From: Eretmocerus hayati
Taxonomy: Eukaryota; Arthropoda; Insecta; Hymenoptera; Aphelinidae
Direction of reading: 5' to 3'
Length of the DNA stretch: 64,000 nucleotides
NCBI GenBank assembly: GCA_029851415.1
Contig: CM056742.1
Span: forward strand, 77,924,748 to 77,988,747
In this document: piece by piece, positions 53,783 through 64,000 of the stretch
How positions within the stretch are numbered: the first letter of the stretch is position 1
How the letters are laid out: every line of letters begins with the position of its first letter
Program-made: the position numbers and the translations under genes
Notes under the pieces: model-generated
Databases searched by the model: none
What the model was told of the DNA's origin: nothing
What the model saw: the letters and a program-made list of their open reading frames with translations, nothing else

Positions 53783-53822
53783 GCAACGTTTCGTCCACTA
53801 GGTTTTGTGGACCTCATCAGGC
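53783..53822 (-). ncRNA. Hammerhead-type ribozyme motif, left pseudo-LTR
   Basis: On the minus strand CTGATGA is followed by stem II GTCCAC/GTGGAC and then GAAAC, the hammerhead core order. One extra base separates CTGATGA from stem II. Hammerhead ribozymes are established features of Penelope pseudo-LTRs; activity here is not shown. Confidence 0.7.
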
Positions 53823-54204
53823 TTCAGGTTTCTGTTTTGACATATGTATGAAGATAGAAAATATGAAATTTTTTACAAATAATGGATGTATAAATATTCA
53901 AGATGCGCAACTTACGTTATTCTTTAGATCGTCATGATCTTTCTTGAACGATCTTGTAATAGAGCACAGACATAACGTCTAGCTCCTGTCAATACAAGTC
54001 AATAGAGTGAGTCATCACGTCAAATTAGGGACGTCCATAATCAAATTTTTCGACTTCAAAAGAACTTAGCAGTAACTTCACGATCATTATCAAACGAGAA
54101 TATTGATCCAAATATTTTGAGCCAATTCCAAAATCTCACGAATGAAAAATCTATCAAATTACGTAAAAAATGTGATTTTACACATATGAAAAAATTCGAA
54201 AAAA

Positions 54205-56117
54205 TTTAGCCGTCTATAACACCTCGCACGATAGATAGAAAGGATTGGGTAAAAAATTTCAGCAATACTCCTCTCCCCTCAGATGTTATTGACGTATCCT
54301 CATTGGGCCCTGATTTCAGTCAGAAAGACAACCTCAGTTTGAAGAATGTCATAGATACTGTCAGAAATGTTGAAAAGTGCATAGAGAACCTCGATTGGAA
54401 TAAAAGGAAGAAAGATAACATCCGTCACAAGATTACGAATATCCTATACACTGAGAATAATAAGCGAAGGCACATTTCTTCTGAAGACAGGGCATTCGCA
54501 AGAAAATTGAGCTTCACTAAGCACTTCTTGGAACAAAATTCAGATATTTTTCCCACACGTGCAGATACGGGCAATGTCACCGTCTGTTTGAAATAGTCGG
54601 ATTACACCAATAAAATGAACGGTTTGTTGAGTGACAAAAAAGTATACGTTACGATCAAAAATAATCAACTCAAAAGTTTACAGGCAAAAGTACATAAATC
54701 ACTAGGAAGTTGGAACGATTTGAATTATTTGTCTAGAAAATATCATAACAATGCTCTCACACAGACGGACACCAACTTATCTCGTTGTTATGGTTTACCG
54801 GAAATTCATAAAGAAAATGTTCCACTCAGATCAATAATTTCTACAGTCAATAGCCCTACTCATTCCCTGGCTTCCGTTTTATATGAAGAGCTGAAGAAAT
54901 GTATTAAACCGCCTGCATCACGCATCGACAATAGCTTTGAATTAAAAAAACGGTTGGAGACTTTAACCATCCCAAAAGATCATATACTCCTTTCTCTCGA
55001 CGTTAGCTCTCTGTTTACAAACATCCCATGCTGGTTAGTGCTAGAGGCGCTTGGCCTCAGATTTTCAGATATACATAATAAGTCTAACATACCACTTGAT
55101 GAAATTTGTAAATGCACTGAGTTCCTTTTTGACAACACATTTTTTCAATTCAATAATAAAATTTATCAACAAATCTTTGGTAGTCCGATGGGATCACCCA
55201 TCTCTCCACTTTTCGCAGACATTGTTATGGATGACTTGGAAACTTCATGCTTACGTAAATTGAAAAATGATCACGATTGCACTCCTTTATTCTATTATAG
55301 ATATGTCGATGACACTCTAATGTGTGTGAAGAAAGAACATGTAGACGTAGTCCTCAATGTTTTCAACGGTTACAATGAGCATTTACAGTTCACACATGAG
55401 ATTGAAAACAATAATACCATCAATTTCCTTGACATATCTCTGATCCGAGAGGATGAAAGAATTATCACCGATTGGTATCAAAAGCCAACGTCATCAGGCA
55501 GGATCTTGAATTTCAAATGCAATCATACCATGAAACAAAAGAGGAACATAGTGTTCAATTTAGTCGAGAGAGCCACGTCACTTTCACATAAAAAATTTCA
55601 TTCCTCTAATTTGTCAATTGTAAAACAACTCCATTCTGACAATGATTATCCTGAAGATTTCACTGACAAATGTATAAAAACCAGATTACATCGTTCAAAA
55701 GATCTCATGAACAGAGCAGAAAGAATACGTTGCAACCAAATTCTATATGCTGGCCAGAACAAAATTTGTATTCCATACCACGAACGCTTATTCGAAAAAT
55801 GTAATGCTCTGTTCAAACATAACGATATTCACACTCTTCCAGAAGTTTCCAAGTCATTTAACTCAATAGTAAAATTAGGTAAGGACCAACTAGATAAATT
55901 TAATAAAACTGGTGTTGTTTATGAATTTCAGTGTAAAGATTGCCCAGCAACGTATGTGGGAGAGACAAAAAGACAACTAGGTACACGCATTAATGATCAA
56001 GTCACAAACAAAGATAAAAAGTCCGTAGTTTCTGTTCACAGACTCAAAGATGAACACGATTCTATTGGGATCAAACCAAAATTTGATACACAGAGAAAAA
56101 TTGGAAAAAACGGTTGA
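54205..56117 (+). pseudogene. Penelope reverse transcriptase with GIY-YIG endonuclease
   Basis: One frame from about 54205 to 56117 with a single TAG at 54594-54596. Reverse transcriptase: YGLPEIHKENVPLR, ILLSLDVSSLFTNIP (motif A), FGSPMGSPISPLFADIVMDDLE (motif B region), YRYVDDTL (catalytic YVDD), NNTINFLDISL and a WYQKPTSSGR thumb segment. The GIY-YIG module begins TGVVYEFQCKDCP and YVGETKRQLGTR, with a CCHH-type cysteine region before it. The end is short of a full nuclease (terminates after KIGKNG), probably truncated by a frameshift. Needed for target-primed copying. Confidence 0.85.
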
Positions 56118-56533
56118 TTTCTGAGATGATCCATATAAAATTCGATGAAAATTGCATCAATAGAAAAGACGATATTCAAAATCTCAGTCGAATATATACC
56201 CCGTTGTGGGCAACGGCTGACAAAGCTCGTTGACCCCCCGCTATCTTTCTCTCTCCCACATGCACTACTTTTCATATATATGTCACCTACTGTATACTGC
56301 GATCGCGCTAATATAAATATGAGTGAAAAATGAGACCGATGACTCACTCTATTCACTTGTATTGACAGGAGCTAGACGATATGTCTGTGCTCTATTACAA
56401 GATCGTTCAAAAAATATCATGACGATCTAAAGAATAACGTAAGTTGCGCATCTTGAATATTCATACATCCATCATTTGTTAAAAATTTCATATTTTTTAT
56501 CTTTATACATATGTCAAAACAGAAACCTGAAGC

Positions 56534-56570
56534 CTGATGAGGTCCACAAAACCTAGTGGACGAAACGTTG
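56534..56570 (+). ncRNA. Hammerhead-type ribozyme motif, right pseudo-LTR
   Basis: CTGATGA at 56534-56540, stem II GTCCAC (56542-56547) with GTGGAC (56556-56561), then GAAAC (56562-56566). Upstream TATGT can pair with ACGTT after GAAA to make stem III, leaving C at the expected cleavage position. Stem I is weak. Confidence 0.7.
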
Positions 56571-57909
56571 CAATAAAATTTCCATCATGAAAATTTGGGA
56601 ATTTATCTAGTTCTCCACCGTCCTTCAAGATCGACGAGACCAAATATTCAAATCGTATATTAACCATCAAGGACGAAAAAATCTACCAAAATCACTTATG
56701 AGAGTATGAAACGTGAAATTGCGGAAACAAGCGACATGACTCGGAAAAAACCGAGAGCCTTCAAGATTGGACAGATTGAGCATCGTAGCGAGAATGTTGA
56801 AAATTTAGCTCCTCTTGTCAAATCGTTGGAAAAACTAGTCACCAATACTCGAGCACTGGGTCAGCTGAGTGATAATGCAAGAGTGAAAAATGAAGATTTC
56901 CAAAAAAATATGTCAACAATATCGTCCAATGTGGATAATTCCCACGATGATGTGTATGATAGCAACGATGACTCAGAAACTGTGATGAAATGTCCGCGGA
57001 ATCTTGCGAAAGTCCAGGCTACGATCCCTCCGTCTGTAAGGGTGGGGCACTCTCTGTTGGCTCAAAGAGATTTTGATAGTTCATTCCATCGTGATTCGCC
57101 GTTTACTGCAGGTTCAACTCCTGAAGAGTCTCGCGAAGCAAACTTGTTAGAAAGATCGATACAAGAAGTGGTCGAGAACCCGAGAGAGTGGAATCAATTC
57201 CTTGATTATCCTCAAAAAAATTTGGGGCTCCTGTCGCACACTTATATGACAGATTCCTTCAAAAAAAAGACTGATTTCGGGACCGTTTCTGGACCATATT
57301 ACGATATGAATAAATTAAAAATCGGAAATATGGCCCTAGAATTTGGGAGAGGGGACGATAGAATATTTATAGGAGACAAGCTCGCCATCCAAGGGACTCG
57401 GGAAATTTTTGAACTGATCTTCGAGTCTCAGCAGAAAAATTACACTTCCAACGATCTTATGCAGTACAGGAAGATTTTGGACGCAACGTCAGTTAGAAAA
57501 GAGACAATCGTCCAGATTGGCGCATACAAAGTAGCAAAGGCTGGAAATACAAAGAGATTATACAGCCGTTATTAAGAATGAGTGACGCAGTGAGTCAATC
57601 TGGGGCAGGATTGAGAGATCTGTTGAATAAAGTTCAAAGGAGAGATTCGATGACGTTACATAATAATACCAGTTCTCCCGCCAATTATGCGTACTGGAAT
57701 GATGTAAATGAGCTCGTGCAACGGTTAGAATTATTGTTGAGATCGACGGCAGTGGGCAATACAAATTTGGAAAATGAGATATTGAATATAATCGAAGAAC
57801 TGAAAGAAGGGGGGTACACAGTTTCAATAGTTCGAAATTCCTATGGTCACTGGTATTATCCATTCGAGATCACAAGAAGGAGGACCTATCTATAAAATTA
57901 AGTGGAAAA

Positions 57910-58951
57910 ATGAATCCAAGCGCGTTAACAAGACAAATCGCTCCATCATTGTCGAAAGACGTTGATAAGATGGCGGATGATGGAAAGATACTTGATGCAA
58001 TGATTGGTAAGCTATCGATTCAAGTGTACTACTGTTACTAGAGCGGAAGAGATGGTATGTCTAATGAGACTTTACATTCCCAGCGAATTTCAAAGATAAG
58101 GAAGCATATTACACCAGAGCAATGGAAGAGCACGACAAATTCAAATCTGAATTTAACTCGTTCACCAATGACATCAAATCAAAAATGCAAAATATTGAGA
58201 AACAAAACCAAGATCGTGAGAAGAGGATGGATGGATTTCACCTGAAGTTCGAGAAGAATGAAGGGATGTTGCAAGACGCCAATGATAAATTGATGCGAGC
58301 TGAAGTCGATAATTTGTTCTGCAAGAATCATGTAAACGATGCTGTGAAATTGTCCAGTGACCATGCTAAAATCTCTGGGGAGAAATTTTCGGGAATTGAG
58401 GACAGACTTGAAGGGTTGGAGGGAAAAATGGTGTATTCGATGGAACAGTACGAAAAGATTGCCAAGATTTGCGCGACAACTGTTTTAGATTTCAAAGTTC
58501 TCAAAGAATACATGCAAGATGAATTGAGTGAAATTCCTCGGATTGTTGCGGGTCATCTGACTTCAGAAATATGAGGATTGAAGCAAAAAACTCAGGGTTT
58601 GGTCGACAGATTAGATCAAGATATTACTCATGTGGATTTCAAATACAATGACACCCGAGCTTACATGGACGAATTGCTTGACAGGCAGGCTTAAATAATC
58701 AGCAGTATGATAGAAACCAAGAACGAATTGGAAGTGAAGGACAGTACCATTTACGGTCTACTGGGTCGTTCAAGGATCAGTTGAAATCATTTGGAAAGAC
58801 CACCGAATCACTTCAGGATGAAATTAAGAAAGAGCCTCAGAATAATCAGAGTCTCGAACGAAAAATTGATGATAACAGGAGAATAATTTGTGACGCTCTC
58901 GAAAAATTCTTGAAATTGAAGACAAATATCCAAAAACATTTGAAAAACTAA
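57910..58951 (+). pseudogene. Fibre-like coiled-coil protein, copy 2, truncated by stops
   Basis: Exon 1 57910-58006 (MNPSALTRQIAPS...GKILDAMI), intron 58007-58083 (donor GTAAGC, acceptor CATTCCCAG), exon 2 from 58084 with NFKDKEAYYTRA and heptad repeats. A TGA at 58572-58574 ends it at ~195 residues; the following homologous sequence (to about 58951) has another stop and a frameshift. Intron position as in copy 1. Confidence 0.7.
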
Positions 58952-60924
58952 AATGTTAATCACTTATGACAGTTGACAATAATCGCGTGACCAATAAAAT
59001 GTGTGCAACTTTAAAAGTGTGTTGAATCATTTATCCCCTAGATATGAATGAGTGCGCACCAATTGCACCATAATATCAGGCTTATCATAATTCAATACAC
59101 TCAAATGGATCGGGGTCATCAATGAATCAACTCACAAGTATATAGCATCATCGTTTTATTCTAGACGGAAGTCTCCGTGTGCGAAAGTATTAATGTGATC
59201 ATCGCAAGTCACACGCTTATCATCGAATGGATTTATAGCCAATTTTCTCTCTTTAACGGTGAACAGGTGATAATTTTTCGATACAATATTGTTTTGATCG
59301 TAGTACATGTACTCCCTTTCGAAGAGACAACGTTTGTAATCTTGAAAATCTATCTTATTCCTCAGCACACTTCTGTTTATTCTTTCCCCGACGTTTTTCT
59401 CTTCTTCGTCATCCATGTGTATGCTATACGATTTCGATCGAATGAATACAGCCTCACGAAAGATTCTCGGTCCGTACTCTACTTTCATCAAGCCCAGGAC
59501 TTGTTTATTCTCTGGGATGATACCAAACTGATTGTCGATGGGAAAATTACTCGTGTAAAATTTTTCACTGTTGTTCTTAACGATATTGGCGTGAAAATCG
59601 CAAGAATCAAGCTTCATTATCAGGGAATCTGTGTCAGAATATGCAAGCTTGCAACTATTCGGGCAATCTCCAAAATTTTCTCTCATGAATCCATAATAAA
59701 TATTATACATTAGACATTCTGATAGGTCCAATATGGCTTGGCCAGCGTAGAGTGGCTTGTTTAAATTCATGCTGATTTGGGCTAACTCTACAGAGACCAA
59801 TTTGCTGTCGAATATAGTCATTCTCTTGAAATGGGGGAGGGAGACGTACGATTCGACCCATACCGCCCCTTCCACCGTCTCAGGATCTTCAAATCGACTC
59901 TAGAGCAGACGTTCTCCATGCATCTTCCAAATACTGCATTATTCATCAGTTTGAATAGATTAGCGGAGAACGAATTAGTGCTTTGCTGTCTTAAACGAGT
60001 GTTCATGTGGATGTAACTAGCCAGCCAATCTGTCTGATCGAATTTCAGTGCACGCTTAATTTCGACGTGCAACCCGAACTTTATTGCTTGCTTCAGAGAG
60101 CGATAATGTAGGATGTAATCTTGTTTATCGTAGAGAGTTGCCATTAGCTTCTCATTATCATTCATGCTATTGGGGGGTACCATTTTTTCTGGACAAAATG
60201 GAAAATCTGCGTGTGATTCGTGCAGCTCCTTGGGGTATGTAAGATTCACCTCCAAGATATATCTTACATCGGACTCATCGTCGATTGACATCACATCAAA
60301 TCCTGATGTATCTTCGACCCACTCAAAATTCTGATATGGTAATTTGAAGGTCATACTTTTTCCATACATGTAATCCATGTCAATGTACGCAATTGTTGAA
60401 GTTTCTTGGGCGAGATCATAATCTTTCATATAAATATTATTAGCCTTGGCCCAGTGCATTGAAACCTGGCTGAGCTCCTCCTTATGCCATCTTCGAAGAA
60501 TAATATCATGTCCGAGTCGGTGAGTAATTCCAGCGTTACACCGGTTTTCAAAAGCATGACATCCATTGCATAGCTTGGCAGTGTGCAGTAATGAGCGGGG
60601 TCCAGCGAGTGGTTTTCTCGGCAACTCTGGCAAAAATTCTTAAAGATATCGCTCAGAAGACAGACGTCAATTTCCAAATATGAATCCGAATATTCACCCA
60701 AGTTGCGGCAATCGAATGTGTCCCATACTTTACACGCATGTGTGTAATCAGCCTCGGTTATATTTGTATCAGTCAGAATATTGAAAAATTAGCTCCTCTC
60801 GGGAATTTTCTTTTCTAGTTTTGTGGTGTCATATTCGCTCGTGCGGATAGATAATTTCATGAGTGAATTGATATTCGGGCACAACGAGCTATCCTTTATT
60901 GGCTCTTTTACAATTCAAGCCGAC

Positions 60925-60955
60925 GTTTCGCCGATCCTTATATCGGCATCATCAG
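60925..60955 (-). ncRNA. Hammerhead-type motif, left arm
   Basis: Minus strand: CTGATGA, one base, GCCGAT, loop ATAAGG, ATCGGC, GAAAC. Same layout as the first Penelope element with unrelated stem sequence. Confidence 0.65.
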
Positions 60956-61891
60956 GGCTTAATAAAATTGTTTCAAAGTGGTTACATTGCATATAATTAT
61001 CTACATTCGTCATCAATTTTCAAAGGCTTACCATAGACAGTGATGAATTATTCTTCCTCTATGCATATATCCACCTGCGAATGCAGGTTTGTCAAACAAA
61101 TTAACATCTCAGTTTCATGTTAATAACATATAATCCCTGGCCAGATCTCTGAAAACATATATTATTCGGTATGAGCCTCATTATTTGGAAAATCATAATA
61201 CAATTTTTGAGAGAGAGTCGCTAGCTTACGTGGTTTGTATGGAAAATTTCCAGATTGATCGGCCACGGCGTTGACATTCCACCAGGCTGTGATGACATTT
61301 GCCCAGCAGAAAGTGCGCCTTTGGGCAGATCATCGGCTCGTTATATATTCGCTCGAGAGTTAGCTATATACCTATACAACTATGTCACGGTGTCGATGTT
61401 GGTGTGTGTTTGTGGGCGCAATCAAGTGGTAGGGAGTTTGGAGCTTCGTCGGGCCCGAGAACGTAAAGGATACGGCGATCGGATCGACAAGGTGTTCTGT
61501 CTTGTAGCAGACGACATCCGGACACAACTATCGTCTGCTACGGTGGTTGGTGGAGTCCCGTGTATTACACCAACAGTTGCTTGCAGCGTGCTTTTTTGTC
61601 TCGAGGACATTCGACGTTGAGTGTGGAATTTGGCACTCTGTTCCGCAGAGATTTTCAGGAAATCGATTGAATTTACGTATGCTGATTTTAGTCCATCTAA
61701 GTCGAATTTTCTGTTGATGTTATCACAATGCTAATAAATATTCAACTTCTCTGAGAATTTCCTGCGGAACTTTCTAGTCTCCGTGTCTAGCACGTGGACA
61801 TCGTCAAAATCGAAAGTATGGTTTTCTTTGCTTACAGTGCATCGCTACAGCTGACCTCTCGTCACCTGTGTTCACGTCTCCTCTATGCTCT

Positions 61892-62074
61892 TTAACTCTT
61901 TTTTAAACGTCTGTATGTCCGTCCCTCATACACTTTGTTGCAATCCGTACATGAGATTTTGTAAACAACACCGGTCTCATCCATGTTCTGTAACTTATCT
62001 TTCCCTAACCTTATGATATTGTTGAATTGATTTGAAAGTTTGTAAGTCGTTAGAATTCCATTTTTCTTGAACAA
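61892..62074 (-). pseudogene. GIY-YIG fragment of a Penelope element, left arm
   Basis: Reads LSNQFNNIIRLGKDKLQ then TGVVYKISCTDCNKVYEG and RTYRRLK before a stop; the rest of the domain continues in other frames. Confidence 0.6.
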
Positions 62075-62104
62075 TTCACTCAGATAAGGTTAGGGGGAGA
62101 TAAG

Positions 62105-62677
62105 TCACAGAACATGGATAAGACCGGTGTTGTTTACAAAATCTCGTGTAAGGATTGCAACAAAGTATATGTGGGGTAGACATACAGACGTTTAGAAGAG
62201 AGAGTTGAAGAGCATATAGGAGACGTGAATACAGGTGACGAGAGGTCAGCTGTAGCGATGCACTGTAAGCAAAAAAACCATACTTTCGATTTTGACGATG
62301 TCCACGTGCTAGACACGGAGACTGGAAAGTTCCGCAGAAAATTCTCAGAGAAGTTGAATATTTATTGGCATTGTGATAACATCAACAGAAAATTCGACTT
62401 AGATGGACTAAAATCAGCATACAAAAATTCAATTGATTTCCTGAAAATCTCTGCGGCACAGAGTGCCCAATCCCACACTCAACGTCGAAAGTCCTCGAGA
62501 CAAAGAAGCACGGTGCAAGCAACTGTTGGTGTGATACACGGGACTCCACCAACCACCGTAGCAGACGATAGTTGTGCCCGGATGTCGTCTGCTACAAGAC
62601 AGAATACCTTGTCGATCCGATCGCCGTATCCTTCACGTTCTCGGGCACGACGAAGCTCCAAACTCCCTACCACTTGA
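62105..62677 (+). pseudogene. GIY-YIG fragment of a Penelope element, right arm
   Basis: TGVVYKISCKDCNKVYVG, a TAG, TYRRLEERVEEHIGD, then from 62225 an open frame with AMHCKQKNHTFDFDDVHVLD and a basic Ser/Arg-rich tail to 62677. The His and Asn/Glu region of the nuclease is present. Confidence 0.6.
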
Positions 62678-63143
62678 TTGCGCCCACAAACACACACCAA
62701 CATCGACACCGTGACATAGTTGCATAGGTATATAGCTAACTCTCGAGCGAATGTATAACAAGCCGATGATCTGCCCAAAGGCGCACTTTCTGCTGGGCAA
62801 ATGTCATCAAAGCCTGGTGAAATGTCAACGCCGTGGCCGATCGATCTGGCAATTTTCCATACAAACCACGTAAGCTAGCAACTCTCTCTCAAAAATTGTA
62901 TCCTGTTCTTCCAAATGATAAGGCTCATACCGTATAATATATGCTTTCAGAGATTTGGCCAGAAATTATATATTATCAACATGAAACTGAGATGTTGATT
63001 TGTTTGACAAACCTGCATTCGCAGGTGGATATATGCATAGAGGAAGAATAATTCATCACTGTCTATGGTAAGCTTTTGAAAATTGATGACAAATGTAGAT
63101 AATTATATGCAATGTAACCACTTTGAAACAATTTTATTCAGCC

Positions 63144-63174
63144 CTGATGATACCGATATAAGGATCGGCGAAAC
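63144..63174 (+). ncRNA. Hammerhead-type motif, right arm
   Basis: CTGATGA, one base, ACCGAT, loop ATAAGG, ATCGGC, GAAAC. One stem II pair is lost compared with the left arm. Confidence 0.6.
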
Positions 63175-64000
63175 GTCGGCTTGAATTGTAAGAGAGCCAA
63201 TCAAGGATAGCTCGTTGTGCCCGAATATCAATTTACTCATGAAATTTTATTCTCTCTCAATCGCGAGAGGCTATTGACATAATCGTAGAGGAAGAACGAT
63301 TCCTTTTCAACGAGTTTGATATGTCTTCAGCTTTCATATTCTTCCTTTGCAAAATCTCATCAATCCGCTCGCGGAAATTGTTGTACAGAATATTCTTATC
63401 ATGAGTCGGTAAATAGCTTCCCAACTTGTCCAATTTTTCGTTCAGAAATTTCATTGAATCTATGAAAGACAGCCTTATGCGAGTACCAGGTATCATTTTG
63501 AAGGAGCAGATGTAGTTTTCTGTATTGCGAGGTATGGCCTTTATCTCACCCGGGATGCTGTTTGCAATACTCCTTATCACTAAATGATTATCATACCGGG
63601 CGCCATTATGGATCTTAACGGGAATATTGTAAACATTTCGGTAGTTTGAATTACAAAATGAATGAGCTGCTGAACAAAATTCACCTGGAAGTGAAATTCA
63701 TGAATTTTTTATGAAACAATTCCGATTGAGACCCGACTATTTTGCATACCTGTAAAATGGTTGTGATCTCTAACAGGTCGATTCTCTCCATCTGTCTCCT
63801 TATCGAAGGGTTTCTGCAATGCGTGCAATTTTGAAATTTTCCCTCGTATTCATCAGATATCATCAGTGGGATAGGGTTTTTGAGCTCCTGTGAATCCCAT
63901 TTGTAATGACCGGAGTAGATTCAACTACTGTAAATTGCAACGAATTCGTGTGATACTCACATGCTCAACTTGATGCGCAATTTCTTGCAGTTGTGAGAAC

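Larger units (their letters stand above)
53695..56697 (+). mobile_element. Penelope-like retroelement (GIY-YIG type)
   Basis: About 3.0 kb with inverted ~320-bp terminal pseudo-LTRs (53695-54016 and 56338-56659), a 38-nt extension at the right end (56660-56697) as known for Penelope elements, and a 15-bp target duplication. Encodes a reverse transcriptase with C-terminal GIY-YIG nuclease. Both pseudo-LTRs contain a hammerhead-type motif. It landed in the PX-like gene of Polinton 2. Confidence 0.88.
53562..57895 (+). pseudogene. Conserved PX-like protein, copy 2, split by a Penelope element
   Basis: N-terminus MARVKNKPIKRVIRR at 53562-53694, then the 3-kb Penelope insertion, then the body from 56713 (SENVENLAPLV, RVGHSLLAQRDF, EWNQFLDYPQKN, MALEFGRGDD, YTSNDLMQYRKIL). 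A frameshift near 57545 puts the C-terminal part (YAYWNDVNELVQRL, NEILNIIEELKEGGY) in the frame 57578-57895. Function unknown; part of the conserved Polinton core in arthropods. Confidence 0.72.
60818..63246. mobile_element. Palindromic Penelope-like remnant in the polymerase gene
   Basis: Two ~1.15-kb inverted arms (about 60853-62090 and 62085-63246) meet almost without a spacer. Each arm encodes a C-terminal GIY-YIG region (TGVVYKISC.DCNKVY..RTYRRL; right arm also HCKQKNHTFDFDD and RKFSEKLNIYW) followed by a pseudo-LTR with a hammerhead-type motif. Reverse transcriptase is absent. A ~35-nt unmatched piece at the left end (60818-60852) matches the tail extension expected of Penelope elements. 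Possible imperfect target duplication around AATTTTCTTTTCT / AATTTTATTCTCT. Confidence 0.75.
42076..64000. mobile_element. Polinton/Maverick element, copy 2, left part
   Basis: Begins AGTAGATAGAACTG after CTAAAC (42070-42075, the possible left 6-bp target duplication). Same orientation and gene order as copy 1, with about 60-75 percent protein similarity by eye, so it is not a recent duplicate. The right end lies beyond the window. It carries three younger insertions: the family A MITE at 51174, a full Penelope-like element at 53695 and a palindromic Penelope remnant near 60818. Confidence 0.92.
59156..64000 (-). pseudogene. Protein-primed DNA polymerase B, copy 2, interrupted and partial
   Basis: C-terminal part 59156-60790: YIDMDYMYG (motif A), NNAVFGRCMEN (motif B) and YSDTDS (motif C), ending FAHGDFRLE. 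A frameshift near 59850 and further ones near 60480 are present. The palindromic Penelope remnant interrupts the gene at about 60818-63246. Upstream coding resumes at 63247 (RLSFIDSMKFLNEKL, IRSIANSIPGE) and continues through conserved introns 63685-63749 and 63888-63960 to the window edge; the N-terminus is outside. Confidence 0.88.

Noticed and set aside
61255..61620. 121-codon plus-strand ORF and its partner at 62479-62778
   Set aside because: Antisense of the GIY-YIG tail in the palindromic Penelope remnant; both arms show it because of the inversion.

Overview
The window looks like invertebrate, probably insect, nuclear DNA: AT-rich, packed with nested transposable elements, and with short GT-AG introns of about 65-105 nt. 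The organism itself cannot be named from the sequence. Most of the window is two related but clearly diverged copies of a very large DNA element of the Polinton/Maverick (adintovirus-like) class.

Region 1 (1-1958) holds the 3' end of a non-LTR retrotransposon and the left half of a small foldback transposon (family A). Region 2 (1965-22993) is a complete Polinton of 21,029 bp. It has about 280-bp terminal inverted repeats and a 6-bp target duplication ATGAAG, and it sits inside the family A element whose other half follows at 23000-23250. Its order is: TIR; an unknown multi-exon zinc-ribbon gene (-); a short ORF (-); a conserved hairpin; an unknown gene (-); an OB-fold-like small protein (-); a retroviral-type integrase with chromodomain (-); a coiled-coil protein (-); an exonuclease-like protein (-); major capsid protein (-); minor capsid (penton) protein (-); adenain-like protease (-); a phospholipase A2 / core-peptide protein (-); packaging ATPase (+); a conserved protein of unknown function (+); a fibre-like coiled-coil protein (+); protein-primed family B DNA polymerase (-); two orphan ORFs; TIR.

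Region 3 (23250-42069) is host DNA and older transposons: the last two exons of a gene resembling Integrator subunit 3 (INTS3), a foldback element holding a second family A copy, a doubtful spliced gene, a Ty3/gypsy LTR retrotransposon (27814-34672) broken by four later insertions, a TA-flanked MITE, a dimeric diverged tandem repeat, and long stretches without genes.

Region 4 (42076-64000, running off the window) is the second Polinton in the same orientation with the same gene order. It is interrupted by a family A MITE in the penton gene, a full Penelope-like retroelement (53695-56697) with hammerhead-type motifs and a 15-bp target duplication, and a palindromic Penelope remnant (about 60818-63246) inside the polymerase.

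Both Polintons are decaying, but in different genes. Copy 1 has intact major and minor capsid, PLA2 and fibre-like genes but a broken ATPase, protease and polymerase. Copy 2 has an intact ATPase and PLA2 but broken capsid, integrase and fibre-like genes. Comparing the copies supports introns shared by both, terminal and internal hairpins kept by compensatory change, and a gene pair separated by one in-frame stop in both.
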